Of a stretch of DNA of 64,000 nt, positions 51,955-61,515 are shown in pieces; the first letter of the stretch is position 1, and each line of letters begins with the position of its first letter. Below the pieces are notes generated by a model. That model saw only the letters and a list, made by a program, of their open reading frames with translations. It had not been told where the DNA came from and did not search any database. The stretch comes from Niallia sp052318935. Its GTDB lineage: Bacteria > Bacillota > Bacilli > Bacillales > Cytobacillaceae. A program made the position numbers and the translations under genes. Location: assembly GCA_052318935.1 (NCBI GenBank), contig JBQRKO010000005.1. One strand, written 5' to 3'.

Positions 51955-52717
51955 TCCGCTCCTTGGGAAAAAAATTCTGATTCCACGGTCAAAAAAACAA
52001 GCAGCCTCACTTTCTGAAGAGGTTACTGCACTAGGCGGGATCCCAGTTGAAATTCCTTTATTATCTTTTAGAGAATGTCCGCTTCCTGCAGACATGTTAT
52101 CAAAGTGTAAAAAGGAAGATTATTATGATTGGATTATATTTACAAGCAGCAACGGAGTGCGGGCTTTTTTTCATCAACTAGATGGCTTTGAGAATAAAGT
52201 TCCAAAAATAGCGGTGATCGGAGAAAAAACAACGAAAACGCTGTTAACATTCGGATATCAACCAGAGTTTATTCCAAGTGAATACGTTGCGGAAACATTT
52301 GTTGAAGAATTTAAGCCGTTATTACATAATAATGAAAAAATATTGATTGTAAAAGGGAACTTAGCAAGAGATTATCTTAGTACCAATTTAAAAAAATGTA
52401 ATGCTACAATAGAAGAGGCAATTGTGTACAACACGTATTTTCCAAAAGAAAGTGAAGAGCTGTTGGCAAAAAAGCTATTGGAAAAAGAATTGGACATTCT
52501 TTTTTTTACAAGTACGTCAACAGTTGATCATTTTATGTCTGTTGTGGAAAAATATGATTTGCTAAAAAAAATAAGTGATTGCACAGTTGTTTGCATTGGT
52601 CCTGTTACAAAAAAAAGGTTAGACTACTATGAGATAAAAGTTGATGTTTTACCGGAAGTGTTTACCGTCGATAGCATGATAGCAGAATTAGTTCAATATT
52701 TAAAAATAAGTAGATAG
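51947..52717 (+). CDS. hemD: Uroporphyrinogen-III synthase
   Basis: Cyclises hydroxymethylbilane with inversion of ring D. 256 residues from ATG 51947 (overlapping hemC by eight bases, AGAGGAG upstream). The family is weakly conserved, but TSSNGVRAFF, VIGEKTTKTL, TSTSTVDHFM and CIGPVTKKRL match the usual two-domain pattern. Context in the hem operon makes the call firm. Confidence 0.94.
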   Translation: MADPLLGKKILIPRSKKQAASLSEEVTALGGIPVEIPLLSFRECPLPADMLSKCKKEDYYDWIIFTSSNGVRAFFHQLDGFENKVPKIAVIGEKTTKTLLTFGYQPEFIPSEYVAETFVEEFKPLLHNNEKILIVKGNLARDYLSTNLKKCNATIEEAIVYNTYFPKESEELLAKKLLEKELDILFFTSTSTVDHFMSVVEKYDLLKKISDCTVVCIGPVTKKRLDYYEIKVDVLPEVFTVDSMIAELVQYLKISR

Positions 52718-52729
52718 AGGAGAATTCAT

Positions 52730-53707
52730 ATGACTTTGGAATTTACACGTCACCGCAGACTAAGACAATCTGCAAGTATGAGAGCACTTGTACGAGAAAC
52801 ATATTTACATATTGATGATTTAATTTATCCAATCTTTGTCGCAGAAGGAGAGAATATTAAACGAGAAATATCTTCGATGCCGGGAATATATAATCTTTCT
52901 TTAGACCGTTTAGCAGAAGAGATGGATGAAGTGCAAGCACTTGGAATTAAGTCTGTCTTATTATTTGGCATTCCTTTAGAAAAAGACGAATGCGGTACGC
53001 AAGCTTTTCATGATCATGGGATTGTACAAGAAGCTATTCGATTCATAAAGAAGAACTATCCAGAAATCGTAGTCATTGCCGATACTTGTTTATGCGAATA
53101 CACAAGCCATGGGCATTGCGGCATCGTCGAAGAAGGATACGTATTAAACGATGAATCACTCGAATTGCTTGTAAAATCTGCTGTCAGTCAAGCAGAAGCA
53201 GGTGCAGATATTATTGCACCATCTAATATGATGGATGGTTTTGTTGCAGCAATAAGACAAGGATTGGATAAAGCAGGTTTCATCAATATACCAATCATGT
53301 CATATGGGGTGAAATATTCTTCTGCTTTTTACGGTCCATTCCGTGAGGCAGCAGACAGTACACCGCAATTTGGGGATCGAAAAGCCTATCAAATGGACCC
53401 TGCCAACCGTTTAGAGGCGTTAAGAGAAGCAGAATCGGATGTGGCAGAAGGGGCAGATTTTCTTATTGTAAAACCTGGTATGCCATATTTGGATATTGTT
53501 CGCGATATGAAAAATGCACTTCATCTTCCGATTGTTATTTACAACGTAAGCGGTGAATACAGCATGGTAAAAGCTGCAGCACAAAACGGCTGGATTGATG
53601 AACAGAAAACAGTAATGGAAATGCTTGTCGGCATGAAACGAGCAGGTGCGGATTTAATTATTACCTACTTTGCGAAAGATGCAGCACGCTGGTTAAAAGA
53701 ACAATAG
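52730..53707 (+). CDS. hemB: Delta-aminolevulinic acid dehydratase (porphobilinogen synthase)
   Basis: Condenses two ALA into porphobilinogen. 325 residues, TIM barrel. Metal-binding Cys-rich loop DTCLCEYTSHGHCG, Schiff-base lysines in GVKYSSAFYGPFR and LIVKPGMPYLD are visible. AGAGGAG site twelve bases after hemD. Confidence 0.97.
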   Translation: MTLEFTRHRRLRQSASMRALVRETYLHIDDLIYPIFVAEGENIKREISSMPGIYNLSLDRLAEEMDEVQALGIKSVLLFGIPLEKDECGTQAFHDHGIVQEAIRFIKKNYPEIVVIADTCLCEYTSHGHCGIVEEGYVLNDESLELLVKSAVSQAEAGADIIAPSNMMDGFVAAIRQGLDKAGFINIPIMSYGVKYSSAFYGPFREAADSTPQFGDRKAYQMDPANRLEALREAESDVAEGADFLIVKPGMPYLDIVRDMKNALHLPIVIYNVSGEYSMVKAAAQNGWIDEQKTVMEMLVGMKRAGADLIITYFAKDAARWLKEQ

Positions 53708-53723
53708 GAAATGAGGGGAAAAT

Positions 53724-55013
53724 ATGCGTTCATATCAAAAGTCAGAAGAAGCATTTAAAGAAGCGGTCCAGTTAATGCCAGGTGGTGTTAACAGCCCAGT
53801 TCGAGCGTTTAAATCGGTTAAAAGAGATCCGGTATTTATACAGTCAGGAAAAGGCTCTAAAATTTACGATTTAGATGGCAATGAATATATTGATTATGTG
53901 CTGTCATGGGGACCATTAATTTTAGGACATGCGAATGATCAAGTAGTGGCAGGTATTAAAGAAGTAGCGGAGCTAGGAACAAGCTTTGGTGCGCCTACAT
54001 TAATTGAAAACAAGCTTGCTACCCTTGTAAAAGAGCGTGTTCCATCGATCGAAATTATTCGCATGGTATCCTCTGGAACAGAAGCAACGATGAGTGCCAT
54101 TCGTTTAGCACGCGGGTATACAGGTCGAAATAAGATTATTAAATTTGAAGGCTGCTACCATGGACATGGTGATTCCTTATTAATTAAAGCAGGTTCAGGT
54201 GTTGCTACATTAGGATTGCCGGACAGTCCTGGTGTGCCAGAAGGAGTTGCCGCAAATACGATTACGGTAGCGTACAATGATTTGGAAAGTATCAGATATG
54301 CTTTTGAAACATATGGCGAAGATATTGCAGGTATTATTGTCGAGCCTGTTGCTGGAAATATGGGTGTAGTACCGCCTCAACCAGGATTTCTGCAAGGACT
54401 TCGAGATATTACGACACAATATGGTGCCTTGTTAATATTTGATGAAGTAATGACTGGCTTCCGTGTAGATTATGGCTGTGCTCAAAGCTATTTTGGCATT
54501 ACGCCTGATTTAACTTGCTTAGGAAAAGTAATCGGAGGAGGACTGCCAGTTGGGGCATATGGCGGAAAAGCAGAAATTATGAATCAAATTGCGCCGAGTG
54601 GTCCGATCTATCAAGCAGGTACGCTTTCTGGTAATCCGCTGGCTATGACAGCAGGTTATGAAACGTTATCCCAACTAACAAAAGAAACGTATCAAACGTT
54701 TATCGAAAAAGCAGACAAGCTAGAAGCAGGCTTATATGAAGCAGCCAAAAAATACGATATTCCATTTACGATTAATCGTGCTGGCTCCATGATTGGCTTC
54801 TTTTTCACAAATGAGGAAGTAAAAGATTATGATAGTGCAAAAACGTCCAATTTAGACTATTTCGCTGACTTTTATAATGCAATGCTTGAGCAAGGCGTAT
54901 TCCTGCCGCCTAGCCAATTTGAAGGATTATTTTTATCGACTACATTAACGGATGAAGATATTGAAAAAACAATTACAGCTGCAGAAACAGCATTTTCTCA
55001 GTTGAAAAAATAA
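53724..55013 (+). CDS. hemL: Glutamate-1-semialdehyde 2,1-aminomutase
   Basis: PLP enzyme that makes 5-aminolevulinate from glutamate-1-semialdehyde. 429 residues: MPGGVNSPVRAFK near the start, PLP-phosphate region SSGTEATMSAIRLAR, FDEVMTGFR, and the Schiff-base Lys in CLGKVIGGGLPVGAYGG. GAGGGGA site. Last gene of the operon, followed by a terminator. Sequence order hemA-X-C-D-B-L is as in B. subtilis. Confidence 0.97.
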   Translation: MRSYQKSEEAFKEAVQLMPGGVNSPVRAFKSVKRDPVFIQSGKGSKIYDLDGNEYIDYVLSWGPLILGHANDQVVAGIKEVAELGTSFGAPTLIENKLATLVKERVPSIEIIRMVSSGTEATMSAIRLARGYTGRNKIIKFEGCYHGHGDSLLIKAGSGVATLGLPDSPGVPEGVAANTITVAYNDLESIRYAFETYGEDIAGIIVEPVAGNMGVVPPQPGFLQGLRDITTQYGALLIFDEVMTGFRVDYGCAQSYFGITPDLTCLGKVIGGGLPVGAYGGKAEIMNQIAPSGPIYQAGTLSGNPLAMTAGYETLSQLTKETYQTFIEKADKLEAGLYEAAKKYDIPFTINRAGSMIGFFFTNEEVKDYDSAKTSNLDYFADFYNAMLEQGVFLPPSQFEGLFLSTTLTDEDIEKTITAAETAFSQLKK

Positions 55014-55031
55014 AATAAAGTAATGTAAAGA

Positions 55032-55072
55032 TGACTCCAAAGTTTGTAGAAACTTTTGGAGTTATTTTTTTT
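55032..55072 (+). terminator. Terminator of the hem operon
   Basis: GACTCCAAAGTTT pairs with AAACTTTTGGAGTT (one bulge), followed by a T8 run. Confidence 0.9.
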
Positions 55073-55088
55073 AGAGAAAAAGGATGGC

Positions 55089-55292
55089 GTGAACGGGGGG
55101 CGGCCGGACGAAGAAGGAAACTCGTCGGACGGAGAGGGAAACTCGCCGGACGAAGGAGTAAATTCGCCGGACGAAAGAGGAAACCCGCCGGACAAAAACA
55201 GAAAATGGAAATTAGAAGACAGGCTGTTTCTAGATATCTTTAATTTTGTAAAAGAAACAATTGTTTTGAACCAGATTCTAATCATAAATTGA
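55089..55292 (+). CDS. Possible small repeat protein
   Basis: From GTG 55089 an open frame of 67 codons encodes a short start, four acidic heptapeptides of the form PDExGNS (SDGEGNS, PDEGVNS, PDERGNP as variants), then an amphipathic tail (RKWKLEDRLFLDIFNFVKE). The ribosome site (AAGGAT) is poor and the gene lies in the gap between hemL and spoVID. The same DNA is open on the opposite strand. Real expression is uncertain. Confidence 0.3.
   Translation: MNGGRPDEEGNSSDGEGNSPDEGVNSPDERGNPPDKNRKWKLEDRLFLDIFNFVKETIVLNQILIIN
55103..55195 (+). repeat. 21-bp tandem repeat, about 4.4 copies
   Basis: Unit close to CCGGACGAARRAGGAAACTCG, with four consecutive units that differ at a few bases and a fifth partial (CCGGACAAAAAC). 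GC-rich compared with the surroundings. The length is a multiple of three, so copy number changes would keep the frame. Confidence 0.9.
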
Positions 55293-55358
55293 ATATTCTA
55301 TTCATAAATTGTAATTGACATAGTGATAAACGTGAAAGGAATGAAAGGAGGAGTCGCT

Positions 55359-56618
55359 TTGTCTCAAGAAAATTCGTCTACTTTGCGGTTTTCATTGGAA
55401 GAGTCAGTCTGGTTTCAAAGAGGACAGGAAGTAGCTGATCTGCTTTCCATTTCACTTGACCCAAATATAACAATTCAAGAAAATGATCAGTATATTACGA
55501 TTCAAGGTTCATTAGAATTAACGGGAGAATACACGCGGTCACAAGAAAATCAACTAGAGGAAGAGGAGGTTTTTAAGGCTCCTAAATTAATTCATTCCGT
55601 TATGGAAAGAGAGGAAGGGGTTTGTGAGTTTTTACACCATTTTCCTGTTGATATAACGATTCCGATTTCAAGAATTACTAGTATAGATGATATTGAGGTA
55701 GAAATTGAAACATTTGATTATGTATTTCCTGAAAGCAGCTGCTTAAATTTATCAGCCGATTTATCGATTGCAGGATTGACAAATGGTGAGCAGCAAGAGT
55801 TTCAAGAGGAGGAGGTGGAAGAGGACGAATTAGACCTTGCTTTTAGAGAGCAAGAAGGGGAAGAAGAATTTGCTTTTCACGAACAAGATAGGGAAGAGCA
55901 AGAAGTAGAAGAAGAATTTGCTTTTAGAGGGCTGGAAGATACAGTGGAACTAGAAGATAACCAATATGAAGAAGAACCTGTTGAAATCACGGTAAGCCCT
56001 TTTCAAGCAGTGAGTCCTCTTTTAGAAGAAGTTCGAACTTCAAACGAAGAAGCTGAAGATGACAATGAAGTATATGAACCATTTGAAGTGGAAGTACGAA
56101 AGTCTCCCGAAATGGAGGTTGGATCGGCAGAAAATAATATTGTCCCATTTGTTTCGGAAGAAAACAAAGAAAAAGAAGATATTCCAACATACAAAGACAA
56201 TGTAGAGGAACAAGACATGAAAGTGGCTATATTTCGAAATAACAAAGAAACATACCAAGCTGAAGATGTTTTTCAAAAGCCGCCACAAGAATCTTCTGAA
56301 TCTTCTTATGAGCAAGAACAAGATGTGATGGAAGCAGAAGAAGAGATTGAAGAATCTTCTTCTAGTGATGACAAAGAATTGAAAAAGAAAAAAGGTATTT
56401 TCAAAAAAACAAAAACATTAACATTTACCGAATTTTTTGCAAGAAAAGAGGAAGAAACACATACGAAAATAAAGGTTTGCATTGTGCAGCAAGGCGAAAC
56501 ATTAGAGAAATTAAGTGAACGCTATAATATTCAAGTTCATAGTATTTTAAAAGAAAACCGTATGGAAGCAAATCAGGATATATACGAAGGACAGGTGTTA
56601 TATATCCCTGTTAAATAA
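55359..56618 (+). CDS. spoVID: Stage VI/V sporulation morphogenetic protein SpoVID
   Basis: Spore coat encasement protein that bridges SpoIVA and SafA on the forespore surface. 419 residues from TTG 55359, which has GAAAGGAGG seven bases upstream. The N-terminal SpoVID domain (LRFSLEESVWFQRGQEV, SISLDPNITI, GSLELTGEY) and the C-terminal LysM module (IVQQGETLEKLSERYNIQ, YEGQVLYIPVK) match B. subtilis; between them is a long, very acidic, low-complexity region (about 160-370) with a repeated EEEFAF. The B. subtilis protein is longer in this linker. Confidence 0.95.
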   Translation: MSQENSSTLRFSLEESVWFQRGQEVADLLSISLDPNITIQENDQYITIQGSLELTGEYTRSQENQLEEEEVFKAPKLIHSVMEREEGVCEFLHHFPVDITIPISRITSIDDIEVEIETFDYVFPESSCLNLSADLSIAGLTNGEQQEFQEEEVEEDELDLAFREQEGEEEFAFHEQDREEQEVEEEFAFRGLEDTVELEDNQYEEEPVEITVSPFQAVSPLLEEVRTSNEEAEDDNEVYEPFEVEVRKSPEMEVGSAENNIVPFVSEENKEKEDIPTYKDNVEEQDMKVAIFRNNKETYQAEDVFQKPPQESSESSYEQEQDVMEAEEEIEESSSSDDKELKKKKGIFKKTKTLTFTEFFARKEEETHTKIKVCIVQQGETLEKLSERYNIQVHSILKENRMEANQDIYEGQVLYIPVK

Positions 56619-56638
56619 GCAGATAGGTAAGAAAAAGG

Positions 56639-56688
56639 AACAGGCAAGTACGGTCATCATCCCTGCTTGACTGTTTTCTTTTTTCAAA
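56639..56688 (+). terminator. Terminator after spoVID
   Basis: AACAGGCAAG pairs with CTTGACTGTT (one mismatch), followed by TTCTTTTTT. Confidence 0.7.
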
Positions 56689-56728
56689 AGATGGAATTTG
56701 TTTTTGTTTTAAGAAAGAGTGGGAAAGT

Positions 56729-57772
56729 ATGAGTGAAAAAAACACAATAAAAAAATATACCCCGATTTTAAAGCCTTACGCAGTGGAACCACATTTTGTG
56801 GAGGAATTTGGCCATCTTACAAAAATCTACTGCAGTAAAGGAACCTTTGCTTTAAAGGGGATTGATCCACATAAAGGATCTGATTTTATCAGGCATGTCC
56901 GAACCCTTTATCAAAAAGGATACAATCGTATTGTTCCGATCTATCCAACGGTCGATGGAAGATATGCGATACTCTATGAGCAAAAGCTGTATTATTTAAT
57001 GCCCTGGCTCCCGAATGAAGATCGAGAAAATTATTTCAAAAAACATCAGCAAATGTTTCGGGAATTAGCAAGACTTCATATTTTATCATCGAAGGAAGTA
57101 ACGATTGAAAAGGAAGACAGACAAGAACACTATGAAAATACGTTATTAGAGCTGGAGAAGGAACAGGAATTTTTGGATGGATTTATTGAGCAGTGTGAAA
57201 ATACGGAATATATGTCCCCTTTTGAGCTCATGTTTTGTATGTATTATCATGATATTAGGCAAGCATTAAAATACTCAGAAAATAAATTAAAAGATTGGTA
57301 TGAACAAACAAAAGAAGATGAAAAAGCAAGGGTTTCGATTATTCACGGCAAAATCTCTCCAGAGCATTTCCTTTATGATGACCGAGGATATGGCTATTTT
57401 GTTAATTTTGAAAATGCTAAATATGGTTCCCCTAGTCATGACTTATTGCCATTTTTAGCCCGCTCATTAAAAACAACTCCAAAACAAAATGAAGACAGTA
57501 TGGATTGGTTGTATACGTATTTTAACTATTACCCGCTGCGTTCGGATGAAATGTTATTGTTTTTAAGTTATTTAGCCCACCCAGGCCCTGTCATAAAAAT
57601 ATGTGAACGATATATACAAGAAGATTTCATTGCCAACGAACGAAAATTTGTGCAAAAGCTGTTGAAAAATTATTGGCTGTTAAAAAATACAGAATATATT
57701 GTGATGAGAATAGAAGAAATCGAGAAGCAAAAAAAAGCGCAGCAAGAGGCGCAGAAAGAGACCCAAGATTAA
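56729..57772 (+). CDS. ysxE: YsxE, CotS/aminoglycoside-phosphotransferase-like spore coat protein
   Basis: 347 residues with a protein-kinase-like (APH) fold: IHGKISPEHFLYDDRGYGYF is the catalytic-loop region, though the usual HGD reads HGK, and NFENAKYGSPSHDLLPFLA the metal-binding region, with the DFG/DxD Asp replaced. Kinase activity is therefore doubtful. B. subtilis YsxE belongs to the CotS group of spore coat proteins and follows spoVID, as here. C-terminal tail is Lys/Gln/Glu-rich. AAAGAGTGGG precedes the ATG. Confidence 0.9.
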   Translation: MSEKNTIKKYTPILKPYAVEPHFVEEFGHLTKIYCSKGTFALKGIDPHKGSDFIRHVRTLYQKGYNRIVPIYPTVDGRYAILYEQKLYYLMPWLPNEDRENYFKKHQQMFRELARLHILSSKEVTIEKEDRQEHYENTLLELEKEQEFLDGFIEQCENTEYMSPFELMFCMYYHDIRQALKYSENKLKDWYEQTKEDEKARVSIIHGKISPEHFLYDDRGYGYFVNFENAKYGSPSHDLLPFLARSLKTTPKQNEDSMDWLYTYFNYYPLRSDEMLLFLSYLAHPGPVIKICERYIQEDFIANERKFVQKLLKNYWLLKNTEYIVMRIEEIEKQKKAQQEAQKETQD

Positions 57773-57788
57773 GATCATCTTGGGTCTC
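57758..57788 (+). terminator. Hairpin overlapping the end of ysxE
   Basis: GAGACCCAAGAT pairs exactly with ATCTTGGGTCTC; the ysxE stop codon is in the loop. No T run follows, so termination is uncertain. CTTGGGTCTT recurs at 58021-58030, on the far side of the GC-rich element. Confidence 0.55.
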
Positions 57789-57807
57789 AGAGTATAGAAA
57801 AATTATA

Positions 57808-58012
57808 TATGTGCAGGAACTTTAGGCTGATCGAAAACGTTTGTATTTCGAGGCGTGAAGCCTTGGGAGGAGCGGCGGGCAACAGGATGTTGGTCAGAAC
57901 GACGTTGTCACAGGACGTGACGTACTTAGTCGTTCATCCTCTGTTACCCAGTAATGAGCATCCGAGCAAGGCGAACAACGAAGAAATCGAGCGTTTGTCG
58001 ACAGCCTGAGAT
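57808..58012 (+). repeat. GC-rich structured element, single copy here
   Basis: About 200 bp clearly richer in GC than its neighbours, without a credible gene. It carries nested complementary pieces, for example ACGTTGTCAC against GTGACGT, CGTTTGTATTTCGA against TCGAGCGTTTG-like sequence, and GGGCAACAGGATG against CATCCTCTGTTACCC. It looks like another Bacillaceae interspersed repeat (recollection), and no second copy is in this window. Confidence 0.6.
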
Positions 58013-58028
58013 TGAAGCAGCTTGGGTC

Positions 58029-58220
58029 TTAAATTATGTCTAGGTATATGGATAATGCAAGCACAATTAGAAGAGAAAGAAATAATACGTCAAATGTGGT
58101 TGGCAATAGCATCGTGCGGATTGCCTGAAATATACAAAAGGGAATAATAAACTTTGAACAGCCATTCCGAACCGCTCTTAACCATGGCGGCATAGAATAG
58201 GGATTAAACTTTCGCTTCAT
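58029..58220 (-). CDS. Small conserved-looking membrane protein
   Basis: 63 residues with a near-perfect AAGGAGG ribosome site nine bases before ATG 58220. Basic N-terminus with two Trp/Pro-rich turns (MPPWLRAVRNG), then a hydrophobic segment (about 23-40) and a second (44-61). I do not recognise a named family. It is the only minus-strand gene between ysxE and valS. Confidence 0.72.
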   Translation of the reverse strand: MKRKFNPYSMPPWLRAVRNGCSKFIIPFCIFQAIRTMLLPTTFDVLFLSLLIVLALSIYLDII

Positions 58221-58430
58221 AAAAATGATACCTCCTTAACCCTCTTTACACATAGTATATGTACAGATAGCCCATAAAGTACCTACTAAAACAATGAGTT
58301 CCCCATATGGAATGGACATTTTGAAAAACGCAAAATTGTTTCCACGAAATAATTCACACCTTTTAAAAAACAGACATATTATTTTATAAAAAAATACTTG
58401 TATAATTTTAAAAAATAATGGGTAACCTTA

Positions 58431-58460
58431 TTGACGAAAATCACTTTTGTTCGGTAGTAT
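58431..58460 (+). promoter_or_regulatory. Sigma-A promoter of valS
   Basis: TTGACG (58431-58436) and TAGTAT (58455-58460) with an 18-base spacer. The predicted start lies a few bases before the T-box Stem I. Confidence 0.55.
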
Positions 58461-58469
58461 ATCATATAT

Positions 58470-58727
58470 ACATAATGAAAATAGCGATGACAGGGAGTAG
58501 TACAATGGTAAGTTGTTTTGCAGAGAGGAAATCAGCTGCTGAAAGATTTCTATTCAACCCATTTGAAGTAGCCCTAGAGCTTCTTTTGCGAACGGTAAAC
58601 CTTATTAGTGAGAGACGGAGAGAATCCGATATCATCTTTAAAGAGCCAATGATTTTTATTGGAAAAAAGGTGGTACCGCGAAAAAAACTCCATTCGTCCT
58701 TTTATGACGTTTGGAGTTTTTTTATTT
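58470..58727 (+). promoter_or_regulatory. T-box riboswitch (valine) with terminator
   Basis: T-box sequence AAGGTGGTACCGCG at 58667-58680. Terminator stem CTCCATTCGTC with GACGTTTGGAG (58688-58719) followed by TTTTTTT. Stem I has a GAAGTAGCC stretch near 58570 with the Val codon GTA as likely specifier. Controls valS by uncharged tRNA-Val. Confidence 0.92.
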
Positions 58728-58776
58728 GCAAAAAATCCCTTTAGAAAAGGAAAAATAGATAGCAGGAGGAAATTAA

Positions 58777-61428
58777 ATGGAAACAAATGATCTTACAATG
58801 CCGACAAAATACGACCCGAAGGAAATAGAAAAAGGGCGCTACGATTGGTGGGTAAACGGCAAGTTTTTTGAAGCAAAACCGGATGAAGGGAAAGAGCCTT
58901 ATACAATTGTAATTCCTCCTCCGAATGTAACAGGAAAACTTCATTTAGGACACGCTTGGGATACGACGCTGCAAGATATTTTAACAAGAATGAAACGTAT
59001 GCAAGGATACGATGTATTATGGCTGCCTGGCATGGACCATGCTGGAATTGCGACGCAGGCAAAGGTAGAAGAAAAGCTTCGCAGTCAAAATATTAGCCGA
59101 TATGACCTTGGAAGAGAAAAGTTTGTAGAAGAAACTTGGAAATGGAAAGAAGAATATGCAAGCCATATTCGTGAACAGTGGGCGAAATTAGGATTAGGCT
59201 TAGATTATTCTAGAGAGCGTTTTACTTTAGATGAAGGCTTGTCAAAAGCAGTTCGCGAAGTATTTGTTTCTTTATACAAAAAAGGGTTGATCTATCGCGG
59301 CGAATATATTATCAACTGGGATCCATCGACAAAAACAGCTCTTTCTGACATCGAAGTAATATATAAAGATGTTCAAGGTGCTTTCTATCATATGAAGTAT
59401 CCGTTGGCAGACGGATCTGGCTATATTGAAGTAGCAACGACTCGTCCAGAAACGATGCTTGGAGATTCTGGAGTTGCCGTACATCCTAAAGATGAACGCT
59501 ATCAGCATTTAATCGGCAAAAAGGTAATTTTACCGATTGTGGGAAGAGAAATTCCGATTGTGGCTGATGACTATGTAGAAATGGACTTTGGTTCTGGTGC
59601 AGTAAAAATGACGCCTGCACATGATCCAAACGACTTTGAAGTTGGTAACCGCCATAACCTAGAACGAATTCTTGTGATGAATGAAGACGGTACGATGAAT
59701 GAGCGTGCAGGCAAATACGAAGGAATGGATCGTTTTGAATGTCGCAAACAAATCGTAAAAGACTTACAAGAAGCAGACGTATTATTTAAAATCGAAGAAC
59801 ATATGCATTCTGTTGGACATTCAGAAAGAAGCGGTGCCGTTGTAGAACCATATCTTTCTACCCAATGGTTTGTAAAAATGCAGCCGTTGGCAGATGCATC
59901 TGTTGCCCTTCAAGGCAAAGAAGAAGAAAAAGTCAACTTTGTTCCAGAGAGATTTGAAAATACGTATTTGCGCTGGATGGAAAACATCCGCGATTGGTGT
60001 ATCTCTCGTCAGCTTTGGTGGGGGCATCGAATTCCTGCTTGGTATCATAAAGAAACAGGCGAAGTATATGTTAACCAGGAAGCACCGGAAGATATCGAAA
60101 ACTGGGAGCAGGACAAAGATGTATTGGATACATGGTTCAGTTCGGCATTATGGCCGTTTTCTACAATGGGCTGGCCACATGCAGAAGCAGCAGATTTCAA
60201 ACGCTATTATCCAACAGCAGCACTAGTAACTGGTTATGATATTATCTTTTTCTGGGTATCCCGCATGATTTTCCAAGGAATCGAATTTACGGAAGAAAGA
60301 CCATTTAAAGATGTCTTAATTCATGGTTTAGTTCGTGATGAACAAGGCCGCAAAATGAGTAAATCATTAGGCAATGGTGTTGATCCAATGGATGTAATTG
60401 CTCAATATGGCGCCGATTCCCTTCGCTTCTTCTTATCAACAGGAAGCTCTCCAGGTCAGGATTTGCGTTTCAGCATGGAAAAAGTAGAATCTACTTGGAA
60501 CTTTGCAAATAAAATCTGGAACGCATCTCGTTTTGCTTTAATGAATATGAATGGCTTAAAATATGAAGAAATAGATTTATCTGGAGAAAAATCTGTTGCA
60601 GATAAATGGATTTTAACAAGACTAAATGAAACAATCGAAACAGTGACAAGACTTTCCGATCGTTATGAATTTGGAGAAGTTGGCCGTGTGCTTTATAACT
60701 TCATCTGGGATGATTTCTGTGACTGGTATATTGAAATGGCGAAGCTTCCTTTATATGGAGAAGATGAAGCAGCGAAATTGACAACTCGCTCCATCCTTGC
60801 CTATGTATTAGATAACACGATGCGTTTATTGCATCCGTTTATGCCGTTTATAACAGAAGAAATCTGGCAGAACCTTCCTCATGCTGGTGAAACGATTACA
60901 GAAGCAAAATGGCCAGAAGTAAATCCAGACTGGACAGATGAAAAAGCTGCAAACGATATGAAACTATTAGTAGAAATCATCCGCTCTGTACGTAACAGCC
61001 GTGCCGAAGTAAATACACCAATGAGCAAAAAAATCAGCATTCTTTTAAAAGCAAAAGATGCAGAGGTTCAAAGCACGTTAGAAGAGAATAAAGCATATAT
61101 TGAACGTTTCTGTAATCCTGAAACGCTGGAAATTGCGACAGAACTAGCGATTCCTGATAAGGCGATGACTTCTGTTGTAACCGGTGCAGAAATTATTCTT
61201 CCATTAGAAGGATTAATTAATATGAAAGAAGAAATCGCACGACTTTCAAAAGAATTGGATAAATGGAATAAAGAAGTAGAACGTGTTCAAAAGAAATTAA
61301 GCAACGAAGGCTTTGTGAAAAAAGCTCCTGAAAAAGTAATCAACGAAGAAAAAGCAAAAGAACAAGATTATTTAGAAAAAAGAGCGACAGTGGAAGCGCG
61401 CATTAAAGAATTAAAAGGAGAAGCTTAA
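58777..61428 (+). CDS. valS: Valyl-tRNA synthetase
   Basis: Class I aminoacyl-tRNA synthetase charging tRNA-Val. 883 residues. Signature HIGH variant in PPNVTGKLHLGHAWD, KMSKS in GRKMSKSLGNG, the CP1 editing domain (TTRPETMLGDSGVAVHP and residues after), and the C-terminal coiled-coil arm (ELDKWNKEVERVQKKLSNEG). AGGAGG site before the ATG, immediately after the T-box. Confidence 0.98.
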   Translation: METNDLTMPTKYDPKEIEKGRYDWWVNGKFFEAKPDEGKEPYTIVIPPPNVTGKLHLGHAWDTTLQDILTRMKRMQGYDVLWLPGMDHAGIATQAKVEEKLRSQNISRYDLGREKFVEETWKWKEEYASHIREQWAKLGLGLDYSRERFTLDEGLSKAVREVFVSLYKKGLIYRGEYIINWDPSTKTALSDIEVIYKDVQGAFYHMKYPLADGSGYIEVATTRPETMLGDSGVAVHPKDERYQHLIGKKVILPIVGREIPIVADDYVEMDFGSGAVKMTPAHDPNDFEVGNRHNLERILVMNEDGTMNERAGKYEGMDRFECRKQIVKDLQEADVLFKIEEHMHSVGHSERSGAVVEPYLSTQWFVKMQPLADASVALQGKEEEKVNFVPERFENTYLRWMENIRDWCISRQLWWGHRIPAWYHKETGEVYVNQEAPEDIENWEQDKDVLDTWFSSALWPFSTMGWPHAEAADFKRYYPTAALVTGYDIIFFWVSRMIFQGIEFTEERPFKDVLIHGLVRDEQGRKMSKSLGNGVDPMDVIAQYGADSLRFFLSTGSSPGQDLRFSMEKVESTWNFANKIWNASRFALMNMNGLKYEEIDLSGEKSVADKWILTRLNETIETVTRLSDRYEFGEVGRVLYNFIWDDFCDWYIEMAKLPLYGEDEAAKLTTRSILAYVLDNTMRLLHPFMPFITEEIWQNLPHAGETITEAKWPEVNPDWTDEKAANDMKLLVEIIRSVRNSRAEVNTPMSKKISILLKAKDAEVQSTLEENKAYIERFCNPETLEIATELAIPDKAMTSVVTGAEIILPLEGLINMKEEIARLSKELDKWNKEVERVQKKLSNEGFVKKAPEKVINEEKAKEQDYLEKRATVEARIKELKGEA

Positions 61429-61515
61429 TTATTAGCTTTTTAAGGAGGCGAATCCGATTAGGGTTCGTCTTCGGTTTATGAAAGCAACAATTAATAAGAA
61501 AAGCAGGTGAATTAG

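Noticed and set aside
55103..55195. CRISPR array
   Set aside because: The 21-bp units are contiguous without spacers and there are no cas genes nearby.
57809..58009. 66-codon frame in the GC-rich element
   Set aside because: Matches the element limits, no ribosome site, no protein-like character.
58418..58744. 108-codon frame upstream of valS
   Set aside because: It is the T-box leader read as protein.
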